DNA from: Vandiemenella viatica
Lineage: Eukaryota > Arthropoda > Insecta > Orthoptera > Morabidae
Direction of reading: 5' to 3'
Length of the DNA stretch: 64,000 bases
NCBI GenBank assembly: GCA_031002005.1
Contig: JARYHS010006964.1
Location: 3,038,001-3,102,000, forward strand
Every line of letters starts with the position of its first letter. Positions within the stretch are counted from its first letter, which is position 1. Below the pieces are notes generated by a model. The model was not told the DNA's origin, did no database searches, and was given only the letters and a program-made list of their open reading frames with translations. Shown piece after piece: positions 21,943-33,524 of this stretch. A program made the translations under genes and the position numbers.

Positions 21943-23045
21943 CAGAGGTAGTCAACCTTTTTACCTACCGCCCACTTTTATATCAATGTATACCTTATGA
22001 AACAGACGTACAGCGAGCTAAAGCCCATAATAATAATTTGCCAAATACTTTGTCTGACTTTCGCTACGTTTGGCACAATAAGTCTTTATAAAACTACTCA
22101 CTGTAGTTAAATCTGTCTTTTTATTTATACTTTGCGTATATAAAAGGACGAAGTTAGGTGAAATTATATTTTATTATTTGATTTATTAATGAGATTCCTA
22201 AGGCAGATGCTGATAAAATAAAAACTGGATATCTTGGTCAATTTTTCAAGGAACAAACAAAGGTCTCCTCGTTCGATTTCTTTCTTTGGCTATAATATGA
22301 TTAACAGCACAAATGCCTGATTACATGAGATATGAAGGAAAAGGTTTCGTTAAACTGAATATCAGTTGTCATACATTTTGATATGATAGGTGGTTTTTTT
22401 ATTATTTTGTCAGGGGTTTTCATATCCATCACTATCGAATTTATGTTTACTTTCTGCGTCATATACGATTTCTAAACCTTCATCCTGTCAAGTTCTAACA
22501 GATTCTTCAATATTTGCGGTAGAAGGATTTTCCATCAAGTCATACACATCGAATTTCAAAATATCTACAAATCGTTTTTCCATGTCAAAAGTTAGTTGAG
22601 GTGGGTACTGAATCTGTCAATATCCTCTGGAGTTATTATCGTTTATAGATAATAATTGAGGAAACTATTGAAATTTTCTTCTTAATAGATTGTAACGCTA
22701 TAGTTAAAAGTTTTCAATAAATAATGACACAAAGAACATTTTGGTAACCTATAAGAGTTTTATTAGCTCCTTGAAGGTGCAAATCAACATCATTAAATCT
22801 ATAAATGAATGAAATTTTTCTCGACGTTGTTTATTTATAAACATTTCTCGGGAAACAAAACGAGTAATATTGCGCATCAATAATAATATTACTTGGCTTG
22901 TTCCCGAGAAACGTTTATTAATAAATCATTAAATCTATTTAAAAAAACTTTAAATAGTCAATTATTTTTTAAAAAAAATAACGAAAGCATTTAACTATTG
23001 GACCAAACCCCCACAGCCCACCATGAAAGCTGGCACGCCCACTAG
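21943..23045. mobile_element. Decayed hAT-like element
   Basis: The left end CAGAGGTAGTCAACCTTTTT, followed by ACCTACCGCCCACTTTT, resembles the start of a widespread hAT group. Near 23015-23045 a GAAAGCTGGCACGCCCACTA block resembles sequence close to the other end. The terminal CAGNG on the right is missing, so no target duplication can be tested. The interior is AT-rich without an intact frame and holds the foldback at 22801-22924. Confidence 0.5.
22801..22924. mobile_element. 124-bp foldback element with a 12-bp target duplication
   Basis: The element is bracketed by identical ATCATTAAATCT (22789-22800 and 22925-22936). Inside, a long inverted repeat (TTTCTCGGGAAACAAAACGA against CTTGTTCCCGAGAAACG) meets around ATTATTATTGATGCGCAATA. 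The same sequences form the outer ends of the larger element at 11442-12049, whose hammerhead-like centre is absent here. It looks like a solo head-to-head pair of terminal repeats. Confidence 0.75.
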
Positions 23046-23054
23046 TCATCCATG

Positions 23055-23161
23055 AATGAATTCTTGCGAGAGTGTAAACGGCAGTTCGTGTCAGCGCTCG
23101 TGCACGAGGCACGAGGCGAGGCGCGTGGCGAGACGCGAGGTGAGAATGTAAATGCGGCATA
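23055..23161. repeat. GC-rich arm 3
   Basis: Contains GCGAGAGTGTAAACGGC, CGAGGCACGAGGCGAGGCGC and GAGAATGTAAATGCGGCAT. The last is the complement of the ATGCCGCGTTTACACTCTCG at 20266-20285, so 20266 and 23161 could be the outer ends of one composite element. Confidence 0.55.
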
Positions 23162-23589
23162 AGAGTTATACAGGAGTGTTTGTATACAAAGCCGCCAACT
23201 TAAGTGGTCGGCATCAATCCGTCTACAGCCGTGACAGATGTGAGTCAGTTCGGTCTGCCTGTGTGTGTGATGTTTAGTGTTTAGTTTATTTACTCTTTTT
23301 ACAAGGAGTGTGTGAAATTAAAAAGACGCTAATGTAATATTAAGCGCACAATAAATTCAACTCACTATTATACTATCAAAACTATACTGCATTATATTTT
23401 GCATACTAGCAAATCGAAAATCCGAACCACGCAAGATCCAAATTTGGACTATGGATGATTTGTTGTATACCTTACTGTCATTTCCTGTTTCCTTTCTCAC
23501 ATTTCTATGATTGAACAAGAGCAGCAGATGGAATGAAGATAAATATCAAGCAGCAAGTGTCATTTTGTTAGGAACTCAGATAAATAAAT
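23162..23589. other. No gene recognised
   Basis: Spacer without recognisable motif. Confidence 0.45.
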
Positions 23590-23870
23590 AATTGCATGAT
23601 TGCAAGGTGATGTTCGTAAAGCCTGTTGAAGACATCAAGTGAAAATATCTTGGTATCACAATTCACAGTAAGATCATATGTGCTGGTGGCTGGGAGCGGT
23701 TTGAAAGTACTTTATTTTCTGGACAGAGTGGAGGGGGAATGTAACAGAGAACTTTGCTCGAAGACACAGGTCTGACTATTAATAGAATATTGTGATAGGC
23801 TATCTTATGGGATCGATATCATGGGTGTCAAGTACAGGAGCTGGAAGCGATATAGTAGAAGTATTTTATA
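23590..23870 (+). pseudogene. LINE C-terminal relic
   Basis: Short plus-strand pieces (VKPVEDIKWKYLGITIHSK, then a broken LLIEYC...WDRYHGCQVQELEAI) match the post-RT domain seen in family C (LEYGSVVWDPHFTYQIQELE). Stops and frameshifts are present and the 3' tail is missing. Confidence 0.6.
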
Positions 23871-24059
23871 TGTTCTCCAAATCGTACACATATACATAAT
23901 GATATCAGACATGTCAATTACAAATTAACATATTTACATTAATAAAATCAGTTAGTATATTTCAAATGTTCTTATACAAAGTAAAAGGAGTCATATTGAA
24001 TATTTGACATCAAAAATTTACCTTAATTTCCTCTTTTTGATGTTGTTTTCATAGTATGG

Positions 24060-25612
24060 GGTAATATGTGATCACGAAGCAGTTCTGATGGATATTAGAG
24101 GATACAGTAAACCAGCAGCCAAAATTGATGGGGGAAATAGGTACAATTATAAAAAGGCACAGATTTCAAATTTGAAGAGATATTTCAGAGAACGATTCAG
24201 CAAATGGAAGGAAGGCTCAGGTACAGTAGAGTCAAGGTGGGAAGAGTTCAAGGAGATAATAAGAAAGGGAGAAGAAAAATTTATTCCAAATCAGAAAATA
24301 AAGAGAAGTAGAGAACCTATGTACTATAATAGGGAAGTGAGGAGGTTAAAGAGGTTGGTAAGAAAGGAACGTAACAGAGTTAAGCAGGGTGGTAGGGAAT
24401 ATTTAAAACGACTAAACAAGGACTTAATAACAGCAAAGAAAATGGCTAAAGATGGGTTTATGAAGAGTATTGTCAGTGCAGGAGGACCATTGACTGATGC
24501 ATCTAGAAATTTCAATGGCTATATCAGGAAACTGAGGAGAAGGGAGGGTGTAGAGACACTTATAGATAAGAATGGAGAAGAAGTTACTGACGATTTGAAA
24601 AAGGCAGAGATTTTTAGTAACTGGTTCAGTGAAAGCATTAGGGACAATGAATCAGAAACAGGAGGGTCTAATTCGGAGAACGAGCTTAACAACACAATTA
24701 GAAATGACGATAGTAAAAAATTTGATATCCATCCTGAGGAAATCATGAATGAAATAAGAAAGCTGAAAAAAAAGGGGTCGGTGAAGATAATATTACTACA
24801 GATATCTTAAAGATAGCCGGATGTGACATTGTACCTTATCTTGAAATATTATTTAAATTGAGTCTAGACACTTGCTGCTTACCACAGGACTGGAAAAGTG
24901 CAATGGTAGTACCGGTACATAAAAGGGAGGGGTGAGAAATAGAGTGGTGAATTATAGGCCAATAAGTTTGACATCAGTGGTAGGTAAATTATTGGAAAGA
25001 TTGATATACAACCACATCAGAAATATATGTGAGGAACGTAAGTGATTTTCAAGCAGGCAACATGCTTTCAGGCAAGGATATTCATGCGAATCTCAGTTGG
25101 TGGGATATATGCAAGATATTTCAGATGAAATGCACAAGGGAGGCCAAATTAATATTGTAGCACTAGATCTGTATAAGGCGTTTGACAGAGTAAGCCATAA
25201 AATGGTAGTAAATAAGGTAAAAACCATTGGAGTGGATAAGAAAGTCATTTGCTGGATAGAAGAATTTTTAAAAGGTAGAAAACAGAAAGTTAGGGTAGGA
25301 AATGTAGTATCAAAAGAAGTGGAAGTAAAAATGGGTGTGTCACAGGGTAGCGTATTGGGACCATTGCTATTCATTATTCTAATGAATAATTGTGTTGATT
25401 GTTTACTATCTGAAATTAGATTGTTTGCTGATGACAAAATGCTGTATAAAAGAATCAAAACGATAGAGGATTGGAAACAGTTGCAGGGTGATCTGAACAG
25501 GATATCTAATTGGTTTGGTAAACATGGAATGAATATAAATGCAAGAAGGGAAGATGGGTGTGTAGGGAAATTGCCACCGGAGCCTGTGCTCCATTGCAAT
25601 TAAATTAAATTT
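24060..25612 (+). mobile_element. LINE family C copy with RT and an internal deletion
   Basis: Starts mid-protein with DHEAVLMDIRGYSK (end of the endonuclease) and is open to 24810. RT pieces continue in shifted frames: VVNYRPISLTSVVGKLLERL, LDLYKAFDRV (motif A), GVSQGSVLGPLLF (motif B, Q-to-S change before QGS), LFADDKML (motif C), ending ISNWFGKHGMNIN. Frameshifts lie near 24775 and 24930, and a TGA near 25043 replaces a probable W. At about 25545 the coding sequence jumps directly into the family 3' UTR (GGAAGATGGGTGTGTAGGG) and the TTAAA tail. About 0.6 kb of C-terminal coding present at 17547-17990 is therefore deleted. It is not functional. Confidence 0.85.
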
Positions 25613-25639
25613 ATAGAAAAGCTTAATCCCTGTGTGAAA

Positions 25640-27010
25640 TGGTCCATTTAGATGAAATTTGTTTTTGTGCAAATCTAATTGTTTCCTTGTGTGGAGTTCA
25701 TGTACCTCATTATTTGTTTTTGGGGCTGCATCTTTTTCATTTTTTAATTATATCTAAAAAAATTAAATAGTTCATCAGGAATGCCAGTAAAATAAACGTT
25801 GAAGAGATTGATTTCCACAGCTGGGTCATTACTATATTTTAATGAAATATGTTAGTCTAATTTTATATTTTTACCTAATTCCGTTATTATTACATCCCAC
25901 ATAGCTTTGCTTTTGTTAGTGGAGTTATAAATAAATCTATCATTTTGTAATATTTTTTTGGCTTGTTTTATTAGTTTGTGTAATATATTTGAGTGTTTTT
26001 TTTTTATATATATATAACCAGACTCAAATTCAGGTGCAGTGTGATTCTGTTTATATACTTCTCTTTTTTTATATGAATTTCTTATTCCAGCTGTTATCCA
26101 GGTATTACAAGATGCACTGTTTCTTTTATTATTTTCATTTAATGAGCAAATTCTGTATGAAAATAATATTTTAATAGCCTAATAATCATATTGAATTTGC
26201 ACTTTTGTATTCTAATAGAATATCTGACTGTGGCTCCTTACTTAATAAATAACTGTAGTTTGCAATATTTTCTTCACTGAATGATCTGTTTTTTATTTTC
26301 TTTGTGGCACTGTTCTAATATTTTCGTTCATACCTGTTGTTAATTTCACAGGCAAGTGATCACTAAAATCTGGGTTGTATACTTCAACTGGAAAACCTTG
26401 TTTTGTCTTTGTTTGTGAAAATTTGATCAAGGATTGTCTTTCTGAACTCCGTGACTCCTGTTGGATTATTTACTATATGGTGTAGACAATATGAATTCAG
26501 AAGTCTTGCTAGAAAGTCTCCATCATTATCTTTTCAGATAGTCACCATTGAAATATCTGTTTATTGCCAAATCAAAATTTTGTTTGGTAATATTTGTTTA
26601 AGAGTTATTCAAATATTTTCATGAATAAGTCAATATTTCCGTTAAGAGATCTGTACATACAATGTGATATATTTTTAAATTTGCGTAGTTTAACTGCTGT
26701 GAATTCAAAGAATTATAATCAAGTCATGTAATTATTATATAATAAAAGTTTTATATTGTTTCTAAGAAAAATGCATACTCTACCTTTTTGTTTATGAGAT
26801 CTACAATAATTATTAGGCAATATATAATTTGGAATCTGAGCAGTCTGAAGCCAATGCCCTATAATAGACATAACTGAAATCTCTCTGTTTTGACTATTAA
26901 CTAATATATCTGATAAATCAGTTTTGTTTGAAATGGACTGAAATATTTGATGATAAATCTTTAATTTATTTTCATACATTGTTGCAAACGGATGTTGCTA
27001 TATGTTATAG
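25640..27010 (-). pseudogene. CR1-type LINE endonuclease and linker relic
   Basis: On the minus strand 26979-26719 encodes KIYHQIFQSISNKTDLSDIL, IGHWLQTAQIPNYILPNN and KGRVCIFLRNNIK, the start of a CR1-type AP-endonuclease. Downstream come IVNNPTGVTEFRKTILDQIF and a WDVIITELGKNIK linker. Its RT is missing. The style matches the intact family at 30173-34930 but not closely enough to call it the same family. Confidence 0.7.
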
Positions 27011-27378
27011 TGTCTTTAATATTGAGTACATCGTACAGATTTACCAAAACAAAAAACGTGGTACTGTATTTAGTGCTGACATATTGACGTGGAGACGTAA
27101 GTAGTCCTGCGGAGACGGCAATTGTAGTCTGTTTTGATGTCAGCAGTCAGCTGATCCAGCCTGCTACTGGCACTGAATGGAAGGATTTCTTCACCGTTGC
27201 CACTGCTGTTCGAGAGTCGAGGCAGGTCTCTGACGCCATCAGATGTGCGGTGACTCGCTGTCCGTCAACAGCCACTAGTTATTCAAAAGCATAGTCCTGT
27301 TCTGTGCCCATCACTGCTAATCATTTCTTTGTAGTTTCCTAAAGGTCACGAGGTATTATTCCCACAGTCCATACCAGT
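27011..27378. other. No gene recognised
   Basis: Moderately GC-rich sequence just outside the right inverted arm. Its counterpart beside the left arm is lost in the N gap, so the arm's inner limit cannot be fixed. Confidence 0.4.
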
Positions 27379-30171
27379 GCCTCTTATTTCTCTAGAGTGT
27401 CTGTAATATAAATTTTCAGAAATCAGTCCGGAACATACATTTTTTCACAAGCAACCCGTTTTCCAAAGAAGTAATAAAAAACCGATCAATTCACGCTGTG
27501 TCATTACACACCAACCTGTCTCATTTTCCGCCAGCCTTCTGAGTTTTTATGACTTTTATTTGGATAATAATGTAACTCAATCTGCCTTTGGTTTGTGGCA
27601 TCATACACAACTATTAACCCAACTCATAGAAGATAGGATCACCTTCCCTATAATCCACTTCAGTAGCTCTTCTCTGGCGTATCCACGCTGCTGTGGTGGG
27701 CATCCACAGTCCAGTAGACTGGAGTGACAGAATAGCTAAGTCCAGGCAAGGACCCGACCCAGTTCCACAGCATATAGTATTGAACTTATGCCCAGGGGTA
27801 TAGGCGAACGGCATTTTTCGACAGAGAAAGAGAGCTTCATAATTGCAAAAACGATGAAAGGGGCCACCTATCTTCTCCGGGGGATAATTGGAAGGAAACA
27901 CCACTGCCTTGTGGCGAAGAGAGATCTTGAAATGCTATGGGAGTAAATCCTGAAGGAAAATTCTCAATTATGTTAGACCTAGCAAGCCAACAGTGTGAGT
28001 TTGGTAATTGCTTTCAAATATATTGGAACATGACTAGGAATAAGTAACCAAAGTAGATGAGTTGGCATTGGAAAAGAACAACGAGGAGGATTACGATTAG
28101 GAACATTAAACATAAGAATGCTTAAGGGGAAAAACTGAAGTAATTACAGTTAGAATTGAAAGACGCAAAATGGATATACTGGAACTAGCAGACACAAAAG
28201 GGAAAGGTGAAGGCATGAAGGAATTACGGAAGGGGTAGAAGCAGTACTGGATTGGAACTAAGGGAAAAAGAAATGGAGTGCCACTTTTGATGAAAGAAGA
28301 TTTAAATAAAGAAGTATTAGGGATAAATGACTGGATGATAAAGGTTAAAGTGAAAGTTACAGTCAAGTATATAGAGTTAATACAAGTTTATGTCCCTGAA
28401 GTAGACTGCAATGAGCAGGAGGAGCAAAGTTTTGAAGATGAATTACAACAGCAGCTAGGCAGGAGCAATCAAATTATAATATGGGATTTCAGTGTACTTG
28501 TTGGTAGTGCAGGAAAATGTTATGAAGAGGTTCTAAGAACACAAAGCTGGGGCAGCAGAAATGCAGAAGGAAGAAAGCTGTTGGAGTTCTGAAGACGCAA
28601 TGGTTTGACTGTGGGTAATTCCTGCTTGACGAAGAGGAAAATCCATAACATAACATAATATAGTGCAGACTGGTCTCGGAATTGGATTGTTGATTTCATT
28701 CTAATGGAAACACGGATGAGAAAGATAATTGTGTATATATAGTTCACCCCATTAGGTAGTTACCTCCAACTCCTTATAGCCAGCTTAAAAGAGAACCAAA
28801 ATTGAATAATGAGAGTGTGAAAACTAAAGGAGGATGAGTGCAGGAGACAGAACCAAAAGTAGCTTACACAGAAAGTACCTAGTGACGACTTAAATTCTGT
28901 GGAGGTGGTGTGGGAATGTTTTAAAACCAGCTAGGTAAAAAACAGGACATCTGGTAGGAGAAGAAAAGAAACCCAATGGTTGAATAACAGGGCAAAAGAT
29001 GATGTGTAACAGGAGGAAAAGGCCTTCAGGGAATGGTTCCAAAGGAGACCAGAGGAAAGCAAAAGAATTTGCAGCTATAAAAAGAAAGGCGAAGAAACAG
29101 TGGTACAGGAAAAAAAAGAGGAAATGGATTAAAACTGGACAGATATGCTTGAAAGGATAGCGAAGGAAGTAAGAAGGTGCTATATGCTACGGTAAATAGT
29201 AGATTGCACAGTAGAGCTAAAACTCGTAATATAGAGGATAAGGATACCAACTTAGTAGAGGGGAAGGAAGTGTTTTGAGGATCTATTGAATACAACAAGA
29301 CCCAGTGATGAAAAAGGTGGTAGAGAGGAACAAAAGGACCAGTAACAAGAGGAACACCTGGAGTGATTGAAGTCAGCATGGAGATGATACAAGCTGCTAG
29401 AATATTGAGCATACAGTGGCTTTAAAGGTTGGTGCGGTTGTGTGGAATGGTGGAAGAATTACAGATGACTGGAGGAAAGGGGTGATAATACACATATTCA
29501 AGAAAGGGGACAATAATATCAGCCAGAACTACTGGGCAGTACTCTGATGTACAACTGTGCCAAGATATTTGAGAAACTTTCCGAGAGCTGAATATGAAGA
29601 ATGTTTGAAAGGCAACTAAGGGAAGAGCAATATGCATTTACACCAGGAAGGTCAACGATTAAGCTTATATTTACAGTAAGACAGCTACAAGAGCGACACT
29701 ATGAGCAGGGGAAGGATCTGATGATGGTCGTTCTGGGTATTGTAAAGGTGTATGACAGTCACAGCCAAAACAAAGTGTAGGAAGTACTGAGAAAAAAATC
29801 AGAAAAGAAGGAACAGTCGAAAGAGTGAAAGATATTTATGAGGGTAATAAAGGCTGTGTCAAAGTGGGAAGGGAAAGACGATGGTTCAAGTAGAAAAATT
29901 GACTAAAACAAGGAAGTGGCCCATCATCGCTGGTATTTGTAGTGGCCATGGATGAAATATTGAAGAAGGTGGTGCAGAGCATCGGGGAAGGAATATCAAT
30001 GGCAGTGCTTTTTCCGGATGACCTGTTAATTTGGGGAAAAGATGAAAGTGAGGTGCAGGATCAAATGGATTCGTGAGAGAGAGTAGCATGAAGTTCTCTG
30101 CAGGAAATGGTGAACAGGATAGAGATAGACATATCACTTGGAGGAGTGCAATTAAATAAACGAAAATGTTT

Positions 30172-30194
30172 AACAATACAATACAATACAATAC
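30172..30194. repeat. ATTGT-type microsatellite forming the 3' end of the CR1 LINE
   Basis: Plus-strand ACAATACAATACAATACA is the complement of the element's (TATTG)n 3' terminus, preceded on the element strand by GGGATCAGTGGAAAATGAAT. The 5'-truncated copy at 61311-61445 ends the same way, which confirms it as the family's 3' end. Confidence 0.85.
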
Positions 30195-30277
30195 ATTCAT
30201 TTTCCACTGATCCCAATATAAGAGACTGGCTCTGTGGGATGTGGAAAGTTGTCAATTTACAGATAAACAGTTGCATA

Positions 30278-30535
30278 ACAAAATAATAAGTACACCACTA
30301 GATGTACAGTCATAGTATACATGGTACATTAAACACTTCCATTACAAAATAATACATACACCAGAAGATGTACAGTCATAGGATATATGGTACATTAAAA
30401 AAAAAAAAAAAAAAATAATACATGCACCACAAGATGTACAGTCGTAATATATATGGTACTATAAACAATTACATAACAAACAAAATACATACACCAGGAG
30501 ATGTACAGTCATAGCATACATGGTAAATTAATTAT
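30278..30535 (-). repeat. Four 66-bp tandem repeats in the LINE 3' UTR
   Basis: The landmark GATGTACAGTC recurs at 30301, 30367, 30433 and 30500, spacing 66, 66 and 67 bp. Each unit also carries a CATACACCA-like and an ATATGGTACATTAAA-like block. One unit contains an expanded A-run at about 30398-30415. Only the unit nearest the 3' end is present in the truncated copy at 61311-61445. Confidence 0.9.
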
Positions 30536-30745
30536 TTGAACCATATTTACACAAGATACTGGCAGTTATTTTTAAGAGACCTTAGAAATAAATTCTTCGA
30601 CAGAGTAGAAGGAGTTGTCAATTAAAAATTCTTTCAATTTTTTCCTGAATTTATTCTTATCATCTACTAGACATTTAATATGAGTTGGGAGCATATTGAA
30701 GATATGTATCCCTGAATATCGGACCACTTTTTGAACAAATGACAA

Positions 30746-33520
30746 TCACTTGTAAGTCTTGTAAAGATCATTTTTACTTCTAGTGCCGTAATTGTGTACT
30801 TTACTATTTGTTTCAAACAAAGTATAATTTGTGACTACAAAGGACATTAATGTGTATATATATTCAGATGATAATGTTAAAATCCCTAACTTCTTGAACA
30901 GCTCTCTACATGAAGTTCTATTGCTAACCCCACACATTATTCTTATTACACACTTTTGGGCTCTGAACACTTTATCTCTATGGGTAGAATTGCCCCAGAA
31001 TATTATTCCATATGACAATAAGGAGTGAAAATAAGCAAAATAAACTAGCTGCCTCATACGGAGATCACCTAAAGATGAAATTGTACGAATTGCAAACGTG
31101 GCTGCTCCCAATCGCTTTAGTAAGTCAGAAACATGTACTTTCCAATTTAAATTATGATCAATACACAAACCTAGAAATTTCACACTATCTACCTCTTGAA
31201 TGGACTGGCCTGCAAATTTTATGTCTATATCAGGTGTTACTCAGTGTGATGTACTGAATTGCATATACTGAGTTTTATCAAAGTTTAAAGACAAGCCATT
31301 AGCTGTAAACCATTTATTAATCAGTTCAAAAACATAATTTGAAATATATTCTGTAGATAAATCTGGAGTGTTTTTAATTCCTATGTTTGTGTCATCTGCA
31401 AATTGGACAAATTTTGAGTTTTTAGATGAAACACAGGGTAGATCATTTATATATATTAAAAACAATAGTGGCCCCAATATAGAACCCTGAGGTACCCCAC
31501 ATCTGATTAATTTCCACTCAGAAAACAGTGGACCTCTTAAGGCAGCCTTAAAATTCTCCATTGACACTTTCTGTTTTCTATTTAGAAGGTAAGAACTAAG
31601 CCATTTATTAACAAGGCCATCTATACCATAATACTTAAGTTTCTGTATCAGAATTCTATGATCTACACAGTCAAATGCTTTAGATAAGTCACAAAAAATT
31701 CCCACAGGAATTAATTTATCATTTATTCCTTCTAAAATATTGTCAGTGAATGCAAATATAGCTTGTTCTGTTGAATGACCCTTTTGAAAACCAAATTGTG
31801 ATTTAGTTAGAATATTATTATTTTTTAGATGTTCATAAACTCTATTGTACATTGCTTTCTCAAATACTTTGGAGAAGGCTGTTAGTAATGAAATTGGTCG
31901 GTAATTCGATACGGCTGCCTTATCTCCCTTTTTATAGAGTGGTTTAACTACAGCATACTTAAGCCTTTCTGGAAAACTCCCCTCAAGTAGAGATATATTG
32001 AATAGATAACTTATTATATTACTTAATTCTGTGGAGCACAATTTAATTAATCTGATGGAAATCCCATCATAACCACTTGAGTATTTGCTCTTAAGGGATT
32101 TGATAATTTTTCTTATTTCTTCTGGAGTAGCTAATTTTATAGACATAGAGTTAAATTTTTCTTGGAAGCCTTTTTTGACAAAATGCATACTGTGTGTCAC
32201 TGAGCTATTAGCAGTCAACTTATCAGCAACAGATAAAAAATGTTTATTAAAATTATCAGCAATTGAGAAATTAGATTCTACTGAACTTTCTTTGACAAAA
32301 ATATCATTACTTGTTTGATTACTCTTTCCTGTTTCCTTTTTTACAATGTCCCATATTGTTTTAATTTTATTTTCAGAATCATGAATTTTATGTTTGTAGT
32401 ACATACTTTTAGATTCTTTAATAACCTTTTTCAGTATTTTGCAGTACTGTTTGTAATGTGTTTTAACATTAGCATTCTCACTGTTCCTAGAGGCAATATA
32501 CAACTTCCTTTTATTAATGCATGATGTTCTAATGCCAATAGTTATCCAAGGCTTTTGTTCTTTTTGAGAAGCATGACACTATTTCAAGGGAAGCAACTTT
32601 CAAAGAAAGTTAATACAATGTCACTAAAAATGTTGTATTTTTCATCCATACCTTGAGCAATGTATACCTGTTCCCAGTTTGTGGCATTCAGACACTTTCT
32701 AAAACAAGTAACTGACTCATCATTTATTACACGCTGAAGTTTAAAGACATTACTCTTAGTGCTAGTTCCTATTGAAGTGTTGATGGTTAATAACTGGGCA
32801 TCGTGATCCGAAAGTCCATTGATGGATGGCTTGATGGTATAACTGAATTTTGAGGTATCTAGGAAAACATTGTCTATAGCTGAGTGACTATTATTCATTA
32901 TTCTAGTTGGAAAATTAACTACCTGAGTTAAATTGAATGAACTGACTAATGATTCTAACATGACTTTACAGGGTAAGGTATTTAGAAAATCTACATTAAA
33001 ATCACTACATAATACTATGTTGACTTCTTTTCTGCTTAAAAATGTTAATAAGAGTTCAAACTGGTTCATAAAAAGAGAAAAGTTTCCCGATGGTGCTCTA
33101 TATACTGTTACTATTATGAAAATTTCATTATTGAATCTTAGTTGTGTAGCACAGGCTTCAAAATGTTGGTCAACACAATATTTGCTAATACTTATATCCT
33201 CAAAACTATAACCATTTCTAACATAAGTGACAACTCCTCCTTTCTCCAAGTTCGTTCTACAATAATGAGAAGCTAAATTAAAATCAGTTACATATGACAT
33301 ACCTATCCCTGCAGTTATATGGTGTTCAGACAAGCATAAAACATCAATTCTACTGATATCATTTAATTCATTTATGTGGACTAGCAATTCATCCACTTTA
33401 TTTGTTAACCCTCTAATATTCTGATGTAGTAAATTAATCCCTACACAATTTTTAGTTTCGGTATCTGAAAACTCATTATTGTTTAAACTAATTTCTCTTA
33501 AAAATGTCTGCCTAATACAT
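30746..33520 (-). pseudogene. CR1 LINE ORF2: AP-endonuclease and reverse transcriptase, two lesions
   Basis: The frame opens upstream of 33396 (NLLHQNIRGLTNKVDELL) and shows endonuclease blocks VLCLSEHHI, FEACATQLRF, VYRAPSGNFSLFMNQFE, LCSDFNVDFL and NGLSDHDAQLL. A frameshift at about 32584 (after ESCFP) shifts the frame into QKEQKPWITIGIRTSC. RT blocks are VVKPLYKKGD, NYRPISLLTAFSKVFE, GIFCDLSKAFDCVDH (motif A), RCGVPQGSILGPLLFLIYIN (motif B) and FVQFADDTN (motif C). A TGA at 31241-31243 stops the same frame that resumes with VKFLGLCIDHNLNWK and ends near 30746. No other lesion is seen. Confidence 0.88.
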
Positions 33521-33524
33521 GATC

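Noticed and set aside
30172..30535. CRISPR-like array of regularly spaced repeats
   Set aside because: The units are directly abutting 66-bp tandem repeats in a LINE 3' UTR, with no spacers or cas genes, in eukaryotic DNA.
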